Below are positions 36,597 through 45,000 of a stretch of DNA of 64,000 bases, piece after piece. Position 1 is the stretch's first letter; each line of letters begins with the position of its first letter. The notes under the pieces are model-generated. The model was given only the letters and a program-made list of their open reading frames with translations, was not told where the DNA came from and ran no database searches. Both the position numbers and the translations under genes were made by a program. Source of the DNA: Anaerobacillus alkaliphilus (GTDB lineage: Bacteria; Bacillota; Bacilli; Bacillales; Anaerobacillaceae); NCBI RefSeq assembly GCF_004116265.1, contig NZ_QOUX01000046.1:558001-622000 (forward strand), read 5' to 3'.

Positions 36597-37790
36597 TTAC
36601 TTTTCATCCTTGTTATAAAATTCGTCTGATCTTTTTCTACCAAAGCCAGGAATATGAATTCCATTGTTTGTCTGCACAGGCCCATATGGATTACCTTTAA
36701 CCGTACCTAAGTTTAATTGACTCATAACTCGAATTCTACGACGACAACTGGGGCAATAATCTGCTAAATACGTGCCATCTTCTAGTTTTAAATCAAACTG
36801 TTGTGCGTGTAAGATTGTTTTTACATCAGTAATTTGATCATCGCTACTATATTTCGTTCCACAACTGTTACAAGATCTTGTATCGACCATAACTTCCTCC
36901 TGATAGTTCATCGGAACCGCTGTTGCTAAAGGTCTGATCGGCAAGTGGAACAGCTTTCCAAATGGGAAGTAAATCAAGAATAAAACAACTGTAATTTGAT
37001 GTAGTAATGCTAACTGAGGGTGCGCAAGCCCGCCCAAAAACTTATATGAGAGTGTCAATAGTAATCCAGATACGGTTACCGCTAAGAGTATATAAAGTGG
37101 TATTAAATCAAACTCCGCACGTTCTGTAACCTTTAAGTCATGATTATTAATTCTTCTTAGTAAGGCCATAACGATACCTACTAAGACCATTAAAGCTGTG
37201 ATGTTTAACCCGTTATAAAATAGATTTGCAAGTAATCCATTTGCGTGCATTTTGATGGTCGGAATATTAAATACCATTACTTGATATGTTGTAGCATCAA
37301 TTAGTTTAAAGTGCATCCATCCTAATGTAAGGGCGAATGTAATTGCAAATGAGCCGATACATCCCCATGCAATTAACCAATGTTGTATACCGCGATATAT
37401 ACCACGCTTAAAGATAAACTTCTGTAAAATGATATTGTCAACTAGCGTTTTAACAATTGCTGTTACATTTCGTGTTGTGCGTTCTTTTGTCCGTAAGTTT
37501 TGAATACTACGTTTGATCATTTGATTGGTTGCTGGTCTTATTAACCAAGCTGCCATCCTTACTGTGATCCCAATAAAGAAGATAAACGTGGCAACCATAT
37601 ATCCCATAAGCATCAAATCCACTTTTGCAAACTGCCCAGTTCCGATATACATTGTTAGAAAAAGAAATACTGTTATAAAAAAGCAATACATACTCGTCTT
37701 TGAATAAAAAGATCTTTCTAGTGTTTTCATACTAAACTTCGACTCTTTCACTGTGTCATCCGAAGAAAAATTTGTTTGTAGGTTATTCAT
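36597..37790 (-). CDS. NarI/DsrM-like cytochrome b membrane subunit with C-terminal zinc-ribbon-like domain
   Basis: 397 aa from the ATG at 37790 (AAGGAG upstream); a TTG 39 bp earlier is less likely. About seven TM helices, with candidate haem-b His residues in YRGIQHWLIAWG, IKMHANG, LLHQITVVL and KLFHLPIRP, as in NarI/DsrM quinol-oxidising subunits. An unusual hydrophilic C-terminus carries two CxxC pairs, CNSCGTKYSS and CPSCRRR, likely a zinc or Fe-S site. First gene of the cluster, under tandem Fnr boxes. Inferred to oxidise menaquinol and pass electrons to the ferredoxin subunit. Confidence 0.82.
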   Translation of the reverse strand: MNNLQTNFSSDDTVKESKFSMKTLERSFYSKTSMYCFFITVFLFLTMYIGTGQFAKVDLMLMGYMVATFIFFIGITVRMAAWLIRPATNQMIKRSIQNLRTKERTTRNVTAIVKTLVDNIILQKFIFKRGIYRGIQHWLIAWGCIGSFAITFALTLGWMHFKLIDATTYQVMVFNIPTIKMHANGLLANLFYNGLNITALMVLVGIVMALLRRINNHDLKVTERAEFDLIPLYILLAVTVSGLLLTLSYKFLGGLAHPQLALLHQITVVLFLIYFPFGKLFHLPIRPLATAVPMNYQEEVMVDTRSCNSCGTKYSSDDQITDVKTILHAQQFDLKLEDGTYLADYCPSCRRRIRVMSQLNLGTVKGNPYGPVQTNNGIHIPGFGRKRSDEFYNKDEK

Positions 37791-37878
37791 CTCTATATCA
37801 CTCCTTAGAGGTAATTGCACGTTGAACAACTATAGGCCTGTTAGCTGTGAGCAGTGCTTAACTTGTTTTCTTAACCTT

Positions 37879-37944
37879 ATTGTAGGTGAGACACGATTCG
37901 ACCACTGTGCAATTTATCACACCACCCCTGTGAATTTTCTCACA
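37879..37944 (-). promoter_or_regulatory. Fnr-activated promoter with tandem Fnr boxes
   Basis: Perfect TGTGA-ATTTTC-TCACA at 37929-37944 and a second box, TGTGC-AATTTA-TCACA (9 of 10), at 37906-37921, 23 bp apart centre to centre. Counting -41.5 from the gene-proximal box puts the -10 at 37879-37884, which reads TACAAT on the minus strand. The predicted start is near 37872, giving an 82-nt leader. Nothing else is seen in 37945-38120. Confidence 0.82.
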
Positions 37945-38120
37945 GAAAAAACATTAGTTACATTAACAACGTGTAAAAAGTGTTTAAAAACCTTGCTACA
38001 TCAACGACGCTTTATCCAATTAAAGGATTTCATGTTCACAAAATAGTCATTGTTCAGCAAGTTTTTAGCAAGTATGTAAGAAACACCTTGAAAACTATAA
38101 AATTAACTTAGAAACAAAAA

Positions 38121-38154
38121 AAGGCACGAATAGACGTTTATCTATCCATACCTT
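38121..38154 (-). terminator. Terminator of the radical SAM gene
   Basis: Minus-strand AAGGTATGGATAGA pairs with TCTATTCGTGCCTT (including G-U pairs) and is followed by seven T residues. Confidence 0.8.
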
Positions 38155-38168
38155 AATGATTTCAAGTT

Positions 38169-39266
38169 TTATTGTTGGAGGACTTTAGGAATATACGCAC
38201 AATACGGATCACTTTCTAGGTAATCATTACTTAAAGCATATGCTCTTGCGCGAGATCCTCCACATATTTCTTTATATTCACAAACGCCACACTTGCCTTT
38301 TAATAACGTTTTATCCCTTAACTCTTTTAGGATTGGACTCTCACGATAAATAATTGGAAGTGGTGTTTCACGAACGTTTCCACACTTAACAGGGAGAAAG
38401 CCACTTGGGTATACGTCACCAATGTGACTAATAAAAATGAAGCCATCACCATCATTCACGCCTTTAGGGGCTCTTCCAAGTGTATCGAGACGTTTATTCC
38501 CTTGTGCGTTACTTAGGTTTAAGCGTTTCTTTTCCTGTAAGGCAACTCGTCGATAATGCGGTGCCTCTGTTGCCTTTACTCCATATGGCATTTCTTGCTG
38601 AACTTTAAATAACCATTTCATTACTTCTTCGTGCTCTTCTGGAGAAATCATGTCTTTCTCCATTCCTCTTCCAGTTGGAATTAGAAAGAATACACTCCAC
38701 AAAACAGCATTCATATCTTTAACCTTTTCAGCCATCTTAGGTAGATCTTCTAAATTGTACTTAGAAACTGTCGTATTAATTTGAATAGGAATATCTAATT
38801 CTTTTAAGTAGTCGATGCCGTTCATCGTGAGATCATAAGAACCTCTTGTTCCACGAAAATGATCATGAATTTCTGCCGTTGATCCGTCAAGGCTAAATGC
38901 CCACCTCGAGAGACCAACCTCCTTTGCTTGGTCAATTGCTTTTTTCGTCACTTTTGGGGTTGCACTTGGTGTCATTGATACCGGTAGTTTCTTTTCTTCT
39001 ATCGCATATCTTGCTAATTCATACAAGTCTGGTCTCATTAACGGGTCTCCCCCGGTAAAAACAAATAACGGGTTATCCATTGTAGCTATATCATCTATTA
39101 ACTTTTTGCCTTCTTCAAAAGAAAGCTGTCTCGGATCTGCTTGATATTGCGCTTCGGCTCGACAGTGTAGACACTTTAATGCACAAGCCCTTGTTACCTC
39201 CCAGATAACAATGAACGGATTTTCATCATAATTTTTTGGTTTAGTTGATAAGAAGGATAAATCCAT
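38169..39266 (-). CDS. Radical SAM/SPASM protein, NirJ/AhbD-like (TIGR04053 type)
   Basis: 365 aa. Radical SAM cluster motif ACALKCLHCRAEA (C-x3-C-x2-C, about residues 30-37), FTGGDPLMRPDL, and SLDGSTAEIHDHFRG. A C-terminal SPASM-like set holds CGVCEYKEICGGSRARAYA and a last Cys near DPYC, for an auxiliary cluster. Relatives include NirJ/AhbD haem-modifying enzymes and the uncharacterised TIGR04053 family of Bacillus. A candidate Fnr promoter lies upstream. It may make or modify a haem or peptide needed for anaerobic respiration; substrate unknown. Confidence 0.82.
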   Translation of the reverse strand: MDLSFLSTKPKNYDENPFIVIWEVTRACALKCLHCRAEAQYQADPRQLSFEEGKKLIDDIATMDNPLFVFTGGDPLMRPDLYELARYAIEEKKLPVSMTPSATPKVTKKAIDQAKEVGLSRWAFSLDGSTAEIHDHFRGTRGSYDLTMNGIDYLKELDIPIQINTTVSKYNLEDLPKMAEKVKDMNAVLWSVFFLIPTGRGMEKDMISPEEHEEVMKWLFKVQQEMPYGVKATEAPHYRRVALQEKKRLNLSNAQGNKRLDTLGRAPKGVNDGDGFIFISHIGDVYPSGFLPVKCGNVRETPLPIIYRESPILKELRDKTLLKGKCGVCEYKEICGGSRARAYALSNDYLESDPYCAYIPKVLQQ

Positions 39267-39310
39267 GTTATACCTCCGTTCTTTTCATTGAGTAAATTAC
39301 CTTTGTCTAA

Positions 39311-39353
39311 ATGATAAGTGAACTAGACTTAATTGACAGTGAGATTTATCACA
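39311..39353 (-). promoter_or_regulatory. Candidate Fnr-dependent promoter of the radical SAM gene
   Basis: AGTGA-GATTTA-TCACA (39338-39353), 9 of 10; the hexamer expected at -10 (39311-39316) reads TATCAT on the minus strand. Confidence 0.68.
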
Positions 39354-39383
39354 AGGTATGGTGTATCTCTGTAAGCAAAAAAA

Positions 39384-39406
39384 AAGAGACAACTGTTTCG
39401 TCTCTT
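39384..39406 (-). terminator. Terminator of the LpdD-like gene
   Basis: Minus-strand AAGAGAC / GTCTCTT stem followed by nine T residues (complement of 39375-39383). It separates this gene from the radical SAM transcription unit. Confidence 0.8.
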
Positions 39407-39416
39407 AACCGAATAT

Positions 39417-39749
39417 TTAAGCTAGGATTTTAGAAGCTTTTTGATCTGCCATTAAATGAAAGAATTTGTCCCACGTTTCATTACAAAGGGACTCTATTTG
39501 TTCTTTAGTAGCATTGTCAATGTGAATCCCACCTAAAATAACTGTCTTTTGTTGGAATGTATTACACCAAACTTTTGCTAGTTCAACAAATAGGTCTTCT
39601 TCTTTATGATTAGGAAAACCATAGCTAATAACCTTTACTTGTCCTTTTTCATATGTCGCAATCACTACAGCTCCAATGTGTGGCGCAGTCCCACCAGAAA
39701 TGACAATTAAATTATCGTTACCCACATGGTCTAAAACACAACTAATCAT
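39417..39749 (-). CDS. Small LpdD-like domain protein
   Basis: 110 aa, soluble. The core GGTAPHIGAVVIATYEKG resembles small LpdD-type domains found with UbiD/prenyl-FMN decarboxylases and elsewhere. A second conserved-looking segment is VILGGIHIDNATKEQI. No UbiD gene is nearby, so that pathway is not implied. AAGGAGG before the ATG, its own terminator and a perfect Fnr box upstream indicate a separately controlled anaerobic gene. Family assignment is from memory and tentative. Confidence 0.6.
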   Translation of the reverse strand: MISCVLDHVGNDNLIVISGGTAPHIGAVVIATYEKGQVKVISYGFPNHKEEDLFVELAKVWCNTFQQKTVILGGIHIDNATKEQIESLCNETWDKFFHLMADQKASKILA

Positions 39750-39784
39750 GATTCGTTCCTCCTTAATCAGTGGATTTTGATTTT

Positions 39785-39827
39785 ATCTTAGCAAAATATA
39801 ATAGTAAAAAATGTGAAGCGCATCACA
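39785..39827 (-). promoter_or_regulatory. Fnr box upstream of the LpdD-like gene
   Basis: Perfect TGTGA-AGCGCA-TCACA at 39812-39827; the hexamer at the expected -10 (39785-39790) is TAAGAT on the minus strand (4 of 6). Confidence 0.72.
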
Positions 39828-39902
39828 CTGATATAATTCAATTACTATTTTTAGTCTAAATATGTCAAATTCAAGAACGTTCAACGCTTTAAGAATTTTG
39901 GC

Positions 39903-39945
39903 TGTGACTATATTCACACATTTTCTTAGTTACTAATGGTAAAGT
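39903..39945 (+). promoter_or_regulatory. Fnr box upstream of the third crp/fnr-type gene
   Basis: Perfect TGTGA-CTATAT-TCACA at 39903-39918; expected -10 (39940-39945) is TAAAGT (4 of 6). Centres of this box and the LpdD-side box are 91 bp apart in the divergent region. Confidence 0.68.
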
Positions 39946-39990
39946 TAATTCATAACACTAGAATAGTTTACTGTTAAGGAGGCTATCATT

Positions 39991-40677
39991 TTGACCAGGA
40001 CTAGATTTTTAGATAATATCCCTATCTTTTCATCTTTACCTAATGAACAAAAAGAACAATTGATAGAAATTGTCCAAACGAAAAAAATGACGAAAGGTGA
40101 AGTCTTGTTTCAAGAGTTTGACCCTGCAGAAGCCATTTACTTTATTAATGAAGGTAAGGTTCGTATTAACAAAAGTACACCTGATGGTAAAGAAATTGCT
40201 CTAACAATAAGGCAGACCGGAGACATGTTTGCAGAAGTAGCATTGTTCGCAAAAGTTGGTAGTACTTACCCAGCAACGGCAATCTGTATTGAAGGAGGCT
40301 ATGTATCATTTATAAAAAATAATGAACTAGAAACATTTCTTCTCCAACACCCACAGTTAGCGATCTCAATGTTTCGGTTTGTCTCAGAGAGACTTCGTAT
40401 CTCCCAAGCAACTCTAAGAGATGTTGCTTTATATGGTAAGTTTGGTGCATTGGCTGCTACTTTAGTTCGATTAGCAGAGGAATATGGCGTGACAGAATCG
40501 GATGGACTGAAGATAAAAATAAAGCTGACGCACGAAGACCTAGGCAGTTTTTTTGGGGCTACGAGGGAAAGTGTGACTAGGTTAATGAACCAATTAAAAC
40601 AACAAAAAATTGTCACAAAAAAGCAAGGCTATCTTATTATCCATAATCTAGACTTACTAAAGGAATATATAAATTAA
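39991..40677 (+). CDS. Crp/Fnr-family regulator without Fe-S cysteines
   Basis: 228 aa. Beta-roll with FDPAEAIYFINEGKVRINKST and a winged helix with HEDLGSFFGATRESVTRLM. Unlike the other two Crp/Fnr proteins here it lacks the C-terminal cysteine motif, ending LLKEYIN, so it cannot bind a cluster in the B. subtilis Fnr manner. It may be a secondary regulator (NO, redox or ligand sensing) activated by Fnr, since a perfect Fnr box precedes it. TTG start with AAGGAGG. Confidence 0.85.
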   Translation: MTRTRFLDNIPIFSSLPNEQKEQLIEIVQTKKMTKGEVLFQEFDPAEAIYFINEGKVRINKSTPDGKEIALTIRQTGDMFAEVALFAKVGSTYPATAICIEGGYVSFIKNNELETFLLQHPQLAISMFRFVSERLRISQATLRDVALYGKFGALAATLVRLAEEYGVTESDGLKIKIKLTHEDLGSFFGATRESVTRLMNQLKQQKIVTKKQGYLIIHNLDLLKEYIN

Positions 40678-40712
40678 AAACTATGGCACTTTTATCCTAT
40701 GCCATAGTTTTT
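40676..40712 (+). terminator. Terminator of the third crp/fnr-type gene
   Basis: AAAAACTATGGCA / TGCCATAGTTTTT with an 11-nt loop, then TTGTTATTTTTTC. It could also act on the minus strand. Confidence 0.85.
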
Positions 40713-40721
40713 GTTATTTTT

Positions 40722-40956
40722 TCAAAAAAATAAGGCGACTTGGGTAATCGCCAGTCTACTACGTTCAAAAGATTGGGGGTCAAATGAACAAGAAGAATTA
40801 TTCATGTCTTTCACTATAACGTTGTTATTTGGTAACATTTTGTTAGGGTACTTATTACTTATTTTCTTTGTTATTTTAGCTTAGGTTAAACTAGTAAACA
40901 TTCTTGTTACATTTGGGCGAATGAACAAGACCTGTATAACTAAAGCTTTATTGCTT
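40722..40956 (-). ncRNA. Candidate Fnr-activated C-rich small RNA (about 235 nt)
   Basis: No convincing gene lies between 40713 and 41049. On the minus strand a perfect Fnr box with a well-placed TATCAT predicts a start at about 40956. A Rho-independent terminator follows at 40734-40752 (GGCGA / TCGCC, complement of 40724-40730 giving a T run). The predicted RNA has several C-rich single-strand-like patches: CGCCCAAA, ACCCTAAC, ACCCCCAATC, and TTACCCAAG in the terminator loop. Such patches are the seed type used by Gram-positive sRNAs to cover Shine-Dalgarno sequences. Short ORFs inside it lack ribosome-binding sites. Inference only. Confidence 0.4.
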
Positions 40957-40962
40957 GTCTTT

Positions 40963-41005
40963 ATGATACTTTTATTATCATTTATATTCTGTGAGAAACA
41001 TCACA
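40963..41005 (-). promoter_or_regulatory. Orphan Fnr-dependent promoter
   Basis: Perfect TGTGA-GAAACA-TCACA at 40990-41005. The -10 predicted at -41.5 spacing (40963-40968) is TATCAT on the minus strand; the plus-strand equivalent (AAGGTT) is not a -10. It therefore fires away from argF, into the gap. Confidence 0.62.
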
Positions 41006-41049
41006 AAATCACTTCGTTTGCATGTGAAGGTTTTGTGAACTAAAGACGA

Positions 41050-41076
41050 AAGAACTTGGCGTTTCGCCAAGTTCTT
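41050..41076 (-). terminator. Terminator of the arginine operon
   Basis: 12-bp perfect stem AAGAACTTGGCG / CGCCAAGTTCTT just past the argF stop. The T run on the minus strand is interrupted. Confidence 0.7.
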
Positions 41077-41077
41077 T

Positions 41078-42058
41078 TTAACTGCCCAATAAGGCTACTA
41101 AAATGGCCTTTTGAACATGTAAACGGTTTTCTGCTTGATCAAATATGAACGAGTTTTTTCCATCAATAACTTCGATTGATACTTCTTCACCTCTATGGGC
41201 TGGTAAACAATGAAGGAACATATAATCTTTTTTGGCATACTTCACAAGTTCCTCATTCACTTGAAAAGCTTCAAAGTCTGCTAATCTTTTTGCCGTTTCT
41301 TCTTCATAACCCATACTAGTCCATACATCGGTATATATCACATCTGCTCCTTGGACAGCCTCAATTGGATCGTTTGTAATATGAAATTTTGCACCAGTCT
41401 CTTCACAAATCGCTTTAATTTCTTCAACAATCCATTGTTTCGGTTCATAACCAATCGGGGTAGTAATCGTTACATCCATCCCTACTTTTGCACAACCAAT
41501 TAAAAGAGAATGGGCTACATTATTTCCATCACCTACATAAACTGTTTTAATACCTTTAAATGTCCCTTTCACTTCATAAATTGTCAAAAGATCCGCCATT
41601 GCTTGACAAGGGTGAAAGTCATCGGTAAGAGCATTAATAACAGGTACTGTTGAGTTGTTTGCTAATTCCTCAATAATCTCATGTCCATGTGTACGAATCA
41701 TAATGCCATCAACATACCTCGAAAGAACTTGCGCAGTATCCGAGATAGGCTCTCCTCTACCTAACTGAGAATCTTTTGAACTTAGAAACAATGCAGATCC
41801 ACCAAGTTGGTTCATTCCAACTTCGAAAGAAACTCTAGTTCTAGTAGATGACTTTTCGAAAATCATCGCTAAGGTTTTCCCTACAAGATATTGATGTGGA
41901 ACACCCTCTTTTTGATATTGTTTTAATAACCTAGAAAAGTGTAATAGTTCCAGTACTTCTTCTGAAGAATAATCTAATAAAGTTAAGAAATTCTTCCCTT
42001 TATATTTTTTAATATTTATTCCCGACTCAAGTAACGATAACACAGTCAAGAGCTTCAC
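41078..42058 (-). CDS. argF: Ornithine carbamoyltransferase
   Basis: Forms citrulline from ornithine and carbamoyl phosphate. 326 aa. Carbamoyl-phosphate loop FEKSSTRTRVSFE (about residues 70-82), ornithine motif region and FLHCLPAHRGEE. Last gene of argCJBD-carAB-argF; the GTG start lies 4 bp after carB. The first ~20 residues (MKLLTVLSLLESGINIKKY) are not typical, so a later start is possible. Confidence 0.96.
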   Translation of the reverse strand: MKLLTVLSLLESGINIKKYKGKNFLTLLDYSSEEVLELLHFSRLLKQYQKEGVPHQYLVGKTLAMIFEKSSTRTRVSFEVGMNQLGGSALFLSSKDSQLGRGEPISDTAQVLSRYVDGIMIRTHGHEIIEELANNSTVPVINALTDDFHPCQAMADLLTIYEVKGTFKGIKTVYVGDGNNVAHSLLIGCAKVGMDVTITTPIGYEPKQWIVEEIKAICEETGAKFHITNDPIEAVQGADVIYTDVWTSMGYEEETAKRLADFEAFQVNEELVKYAKKDYMFLHCLPAHRGEEVSIEVIDGKNSFIFDQAENRLHVQKAILVALLGS

Positions 42059-42062
42059 ATCC

Positions 42063-45000
42063 TTATTTTGATTTTCTGGTTCCTACTAAACTATCTTTTT
42101 TTGTTTCATATTTTCCTAACCAATACTCAATCGAATTTACTTTGTAATCTGGTTGACTTAAGCTACGAACCATGTAACTAAATGTTGATAATTCCGTTAC
42201 TACTGGCAAACGATTTTTTAGCGCTTCTATTCTTCTTGTCTTTGTGTTTTCTTTTATACTTTCTACACACAAATAACAAACGCTGTTTTCGTCATTAACC
42301 CAATCCTCAAACTTGATGATTTCTTCTGTCACAAGTTTATAATTAAGTTGTTCTAGCACTTCTTTTAAAGGAGCGAATTCAGATTTTTGAATCTGTTCTA
42401 TGTCACAAAATATAGATCCTCTTCGTTTGAAAAGCTCTGGTATATCTCGCTCTCCCCATATAAAAGCTTTTCGAAATGCTTCATCTAGATTTTCACTAAT
42501 AGCAATTAATTCACCAGTAGACTTCATTTCTGCTTCTAGCTTTGGGTCTACGTCTGGTAACTTCGAGTAAGAAAAGATCGGTGCTTTTACAGTAAAGTAT
42601 GGCGGTTCGACTTGATAATCTAACGTTTCAACATAGTCAGTTAACGAGCCATTCATTAGTAAACTAACTGTTAAACTAATCATGTTCATTCCTGTTACCT
42701 TACTCAAAATAGGTACTGTTCTTGATGCTCTAGGATTAACTTCTAATACAAAGATTTTATTTTGATAAATCACAAATTGTATGTTGAACACACCTTTAAA
42801 ATCCATACCTCTAGCAATTCGTTTTGTGTAATCAATAACTTCTTGCTTATGAACTTCTGAAACAGTTAGTGGAGGTATTACTGAAATACTATCACCTGAA
42901 TGAACTCCTGCACGTTCAATATGCTGAAACATTCCAGGAACAACTACATTTTCACCATCAGTTAATGCATCTACTTCAATTTCCATTCCTGGGTAGAAAG
43001 CATCTAATAAAATCGGGAAGCCAACCTTTGAGAATTTATCACTTAAATAATTTGTTAAGTCCGCTTTCGTATGGAAAACCATCATCCCCTGACCTCCAAT
43101 TACATATGAAGGACGAATTAATATAGGAAATCCAATACTATTTGCCTTTAATAATAAATCCTCCTCATCAAAAGCAGTGACTCCTGGGATGTGTGGAACA
43201 TTTACTTCTTTCATGAATTTATAAAAGCGGTCACGATCCTCTAACTTATCAATTGTGTCATGATTGGTTCCTAATAAAAGAACCCCCGCTTCTTCAAGAT
43301 TTTTCACTAACGAGATGGCAGTTTGCCCACCAAATTGAACGATGACTCCTTCGGGTTTCTCCAACTCAATAATATTCAAGACATCCTCAGTTGTTAGTGG
43401 TTCAAAGTATAGACGGTCAGCAATCTCATAATCCGTACTTACTGTTTCGGGATTATTATTAATTAGAATTGCTTCATAATTTTGTTGTTTTAGGGCTAAA
43501 ACGCCGTGTACTGAACAGTAATCAAACTCAATACCTTGACCTATACGGATTGGACCAGAGCCAATGATGACAATTTTTTTCTTTGTCGTATGGGTATCTA
43601 CATCTTGTTCACCCGTCCAACTAGAATAATAGTAAGAAGTCTTTGCAACAAATTCACCTGCACATGTATCTACCATTTTGTAAGATGGGTAAATATTATA
43701 TTGGTGACGTTTTCTGCGGAGGTCTTCTTTACCTACATTCCAAACATGAGCTAACCATTCATCTGAAAATCCATGTATTTTAAATTGTCGTAACTCTTCA
43801 TTCGTTACTGTTTGAAAGGAAAGACGCTTTGCTTTATTTTCTTGATCAACTAAGAACTTCCAACTGTCTAGATAAAAATAGTTTATTTTCGTTGCAAGAT
43901 GAATTTCCTCTACTGAAGTTTTTCTTCGTAGTAATTCAATAATGGCAAAAAATCGTAAGTCGTCAGCTTCTTTGACACTTTGCCATAGATCATTGTCGGA
44001 GAGTTCTCTCACAACTGAAAGCTCCAAACCAATAATTCCTTTAATATCTAGGGAACGGACTGCTTTTTGAAAGGCAGATTCTAAATTTCTTTCAATAGCC
44101 ATTACTTCTCCAGTTGCTTTCATTTGTGTACCAAGCTTTCGATTGGCTTGTGTAAACTTATCAAATGGCCAACGTGGGAATTTTACAACACAATAGTCCA
44201 AGGCAGGCTCAAAACTAGCATACGTGTGACCTGTTACTGGATTTATCAACTCATGTAACTGATAACCTAAACTCAATTTAGCAGCGATACGCGCAATTGG
44301 GTAACCAGTTGCCTTAGAAGCTAGAGCACTAGACCTACTTACTCGCGGATTTACTTCAATTAGATAATATTGCTTACTATATGGGTCTAGGGCAAATTGA
44401 ATGTTACACCCTCCGACTATTCCTAATGCTCGAATTATTTTAACAGATACCGATCGTAACATTTGATATTCCACATCTGAGAGGGTTTGTGAAGGAGCCA
44501 CAACAATGGAATCTCCTGTATGAATTCCAACAGGATCAATGTTCTCCATATTACAAACTGTAATACACGTATCATTTGAGTCTCTCATAACTTCATATTC
44601 AATTTCTTTAAAACCAGCAATGCTTTTTTCAATCAAGCACTGATGAATTGGGCTAGCCGTTAAACCACCTTTAACAATCTTCTTTAGTGAGTCTTCATCA
44701 TCAACAATTCCACCACCAGCACCACCTAGTGTATATGCAGGACGAACGATAATCGGAAAGCCTACTTGTTCAGCAAATTGAAGAGCCGCCTCAACACTTT
44801 CCACAATTTCACTATCTGGTACAGGCTCATCTAACTCGTGCATCAAAGCGCGAAACTCTTCACGATCTTCCCCCTTCATGATTGACTCAATCGGTGTCCC
44901 TAACAAAGGTACATTGTACTTATCTAAGATACCTTGGCTATGAAGAGATAAAGCTAAATTTAAACCAGTCTGACCACCTAACGTAGCTAAGATCCCATCT

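Noticed and set aside
37753-38046. 97-codon plus-strand ORF across the cytochrome b leader
   Set aside because: Overlaps the start of the cytochrome b gene and the tandem Fnr boxes; no protein family features.
40804-40884. 26-codon hydrophobic ORF (plus strand) in the gap after the third crp/fnr gene
   Set aside because: It looks like a single TM helix, but has no ribosome-binding site, and the frame stays open upstream without a start codon. The stretch is better explained as template for the minus-strand RNA.
40921-41043. 40-codon ORF with a hydrophobic centre overlapping the Fnr box
   Set aside because: No Shine-Dalgarno sequence, and a perfect Fnr palindrome lies inside it; a regulatory reading fits better.
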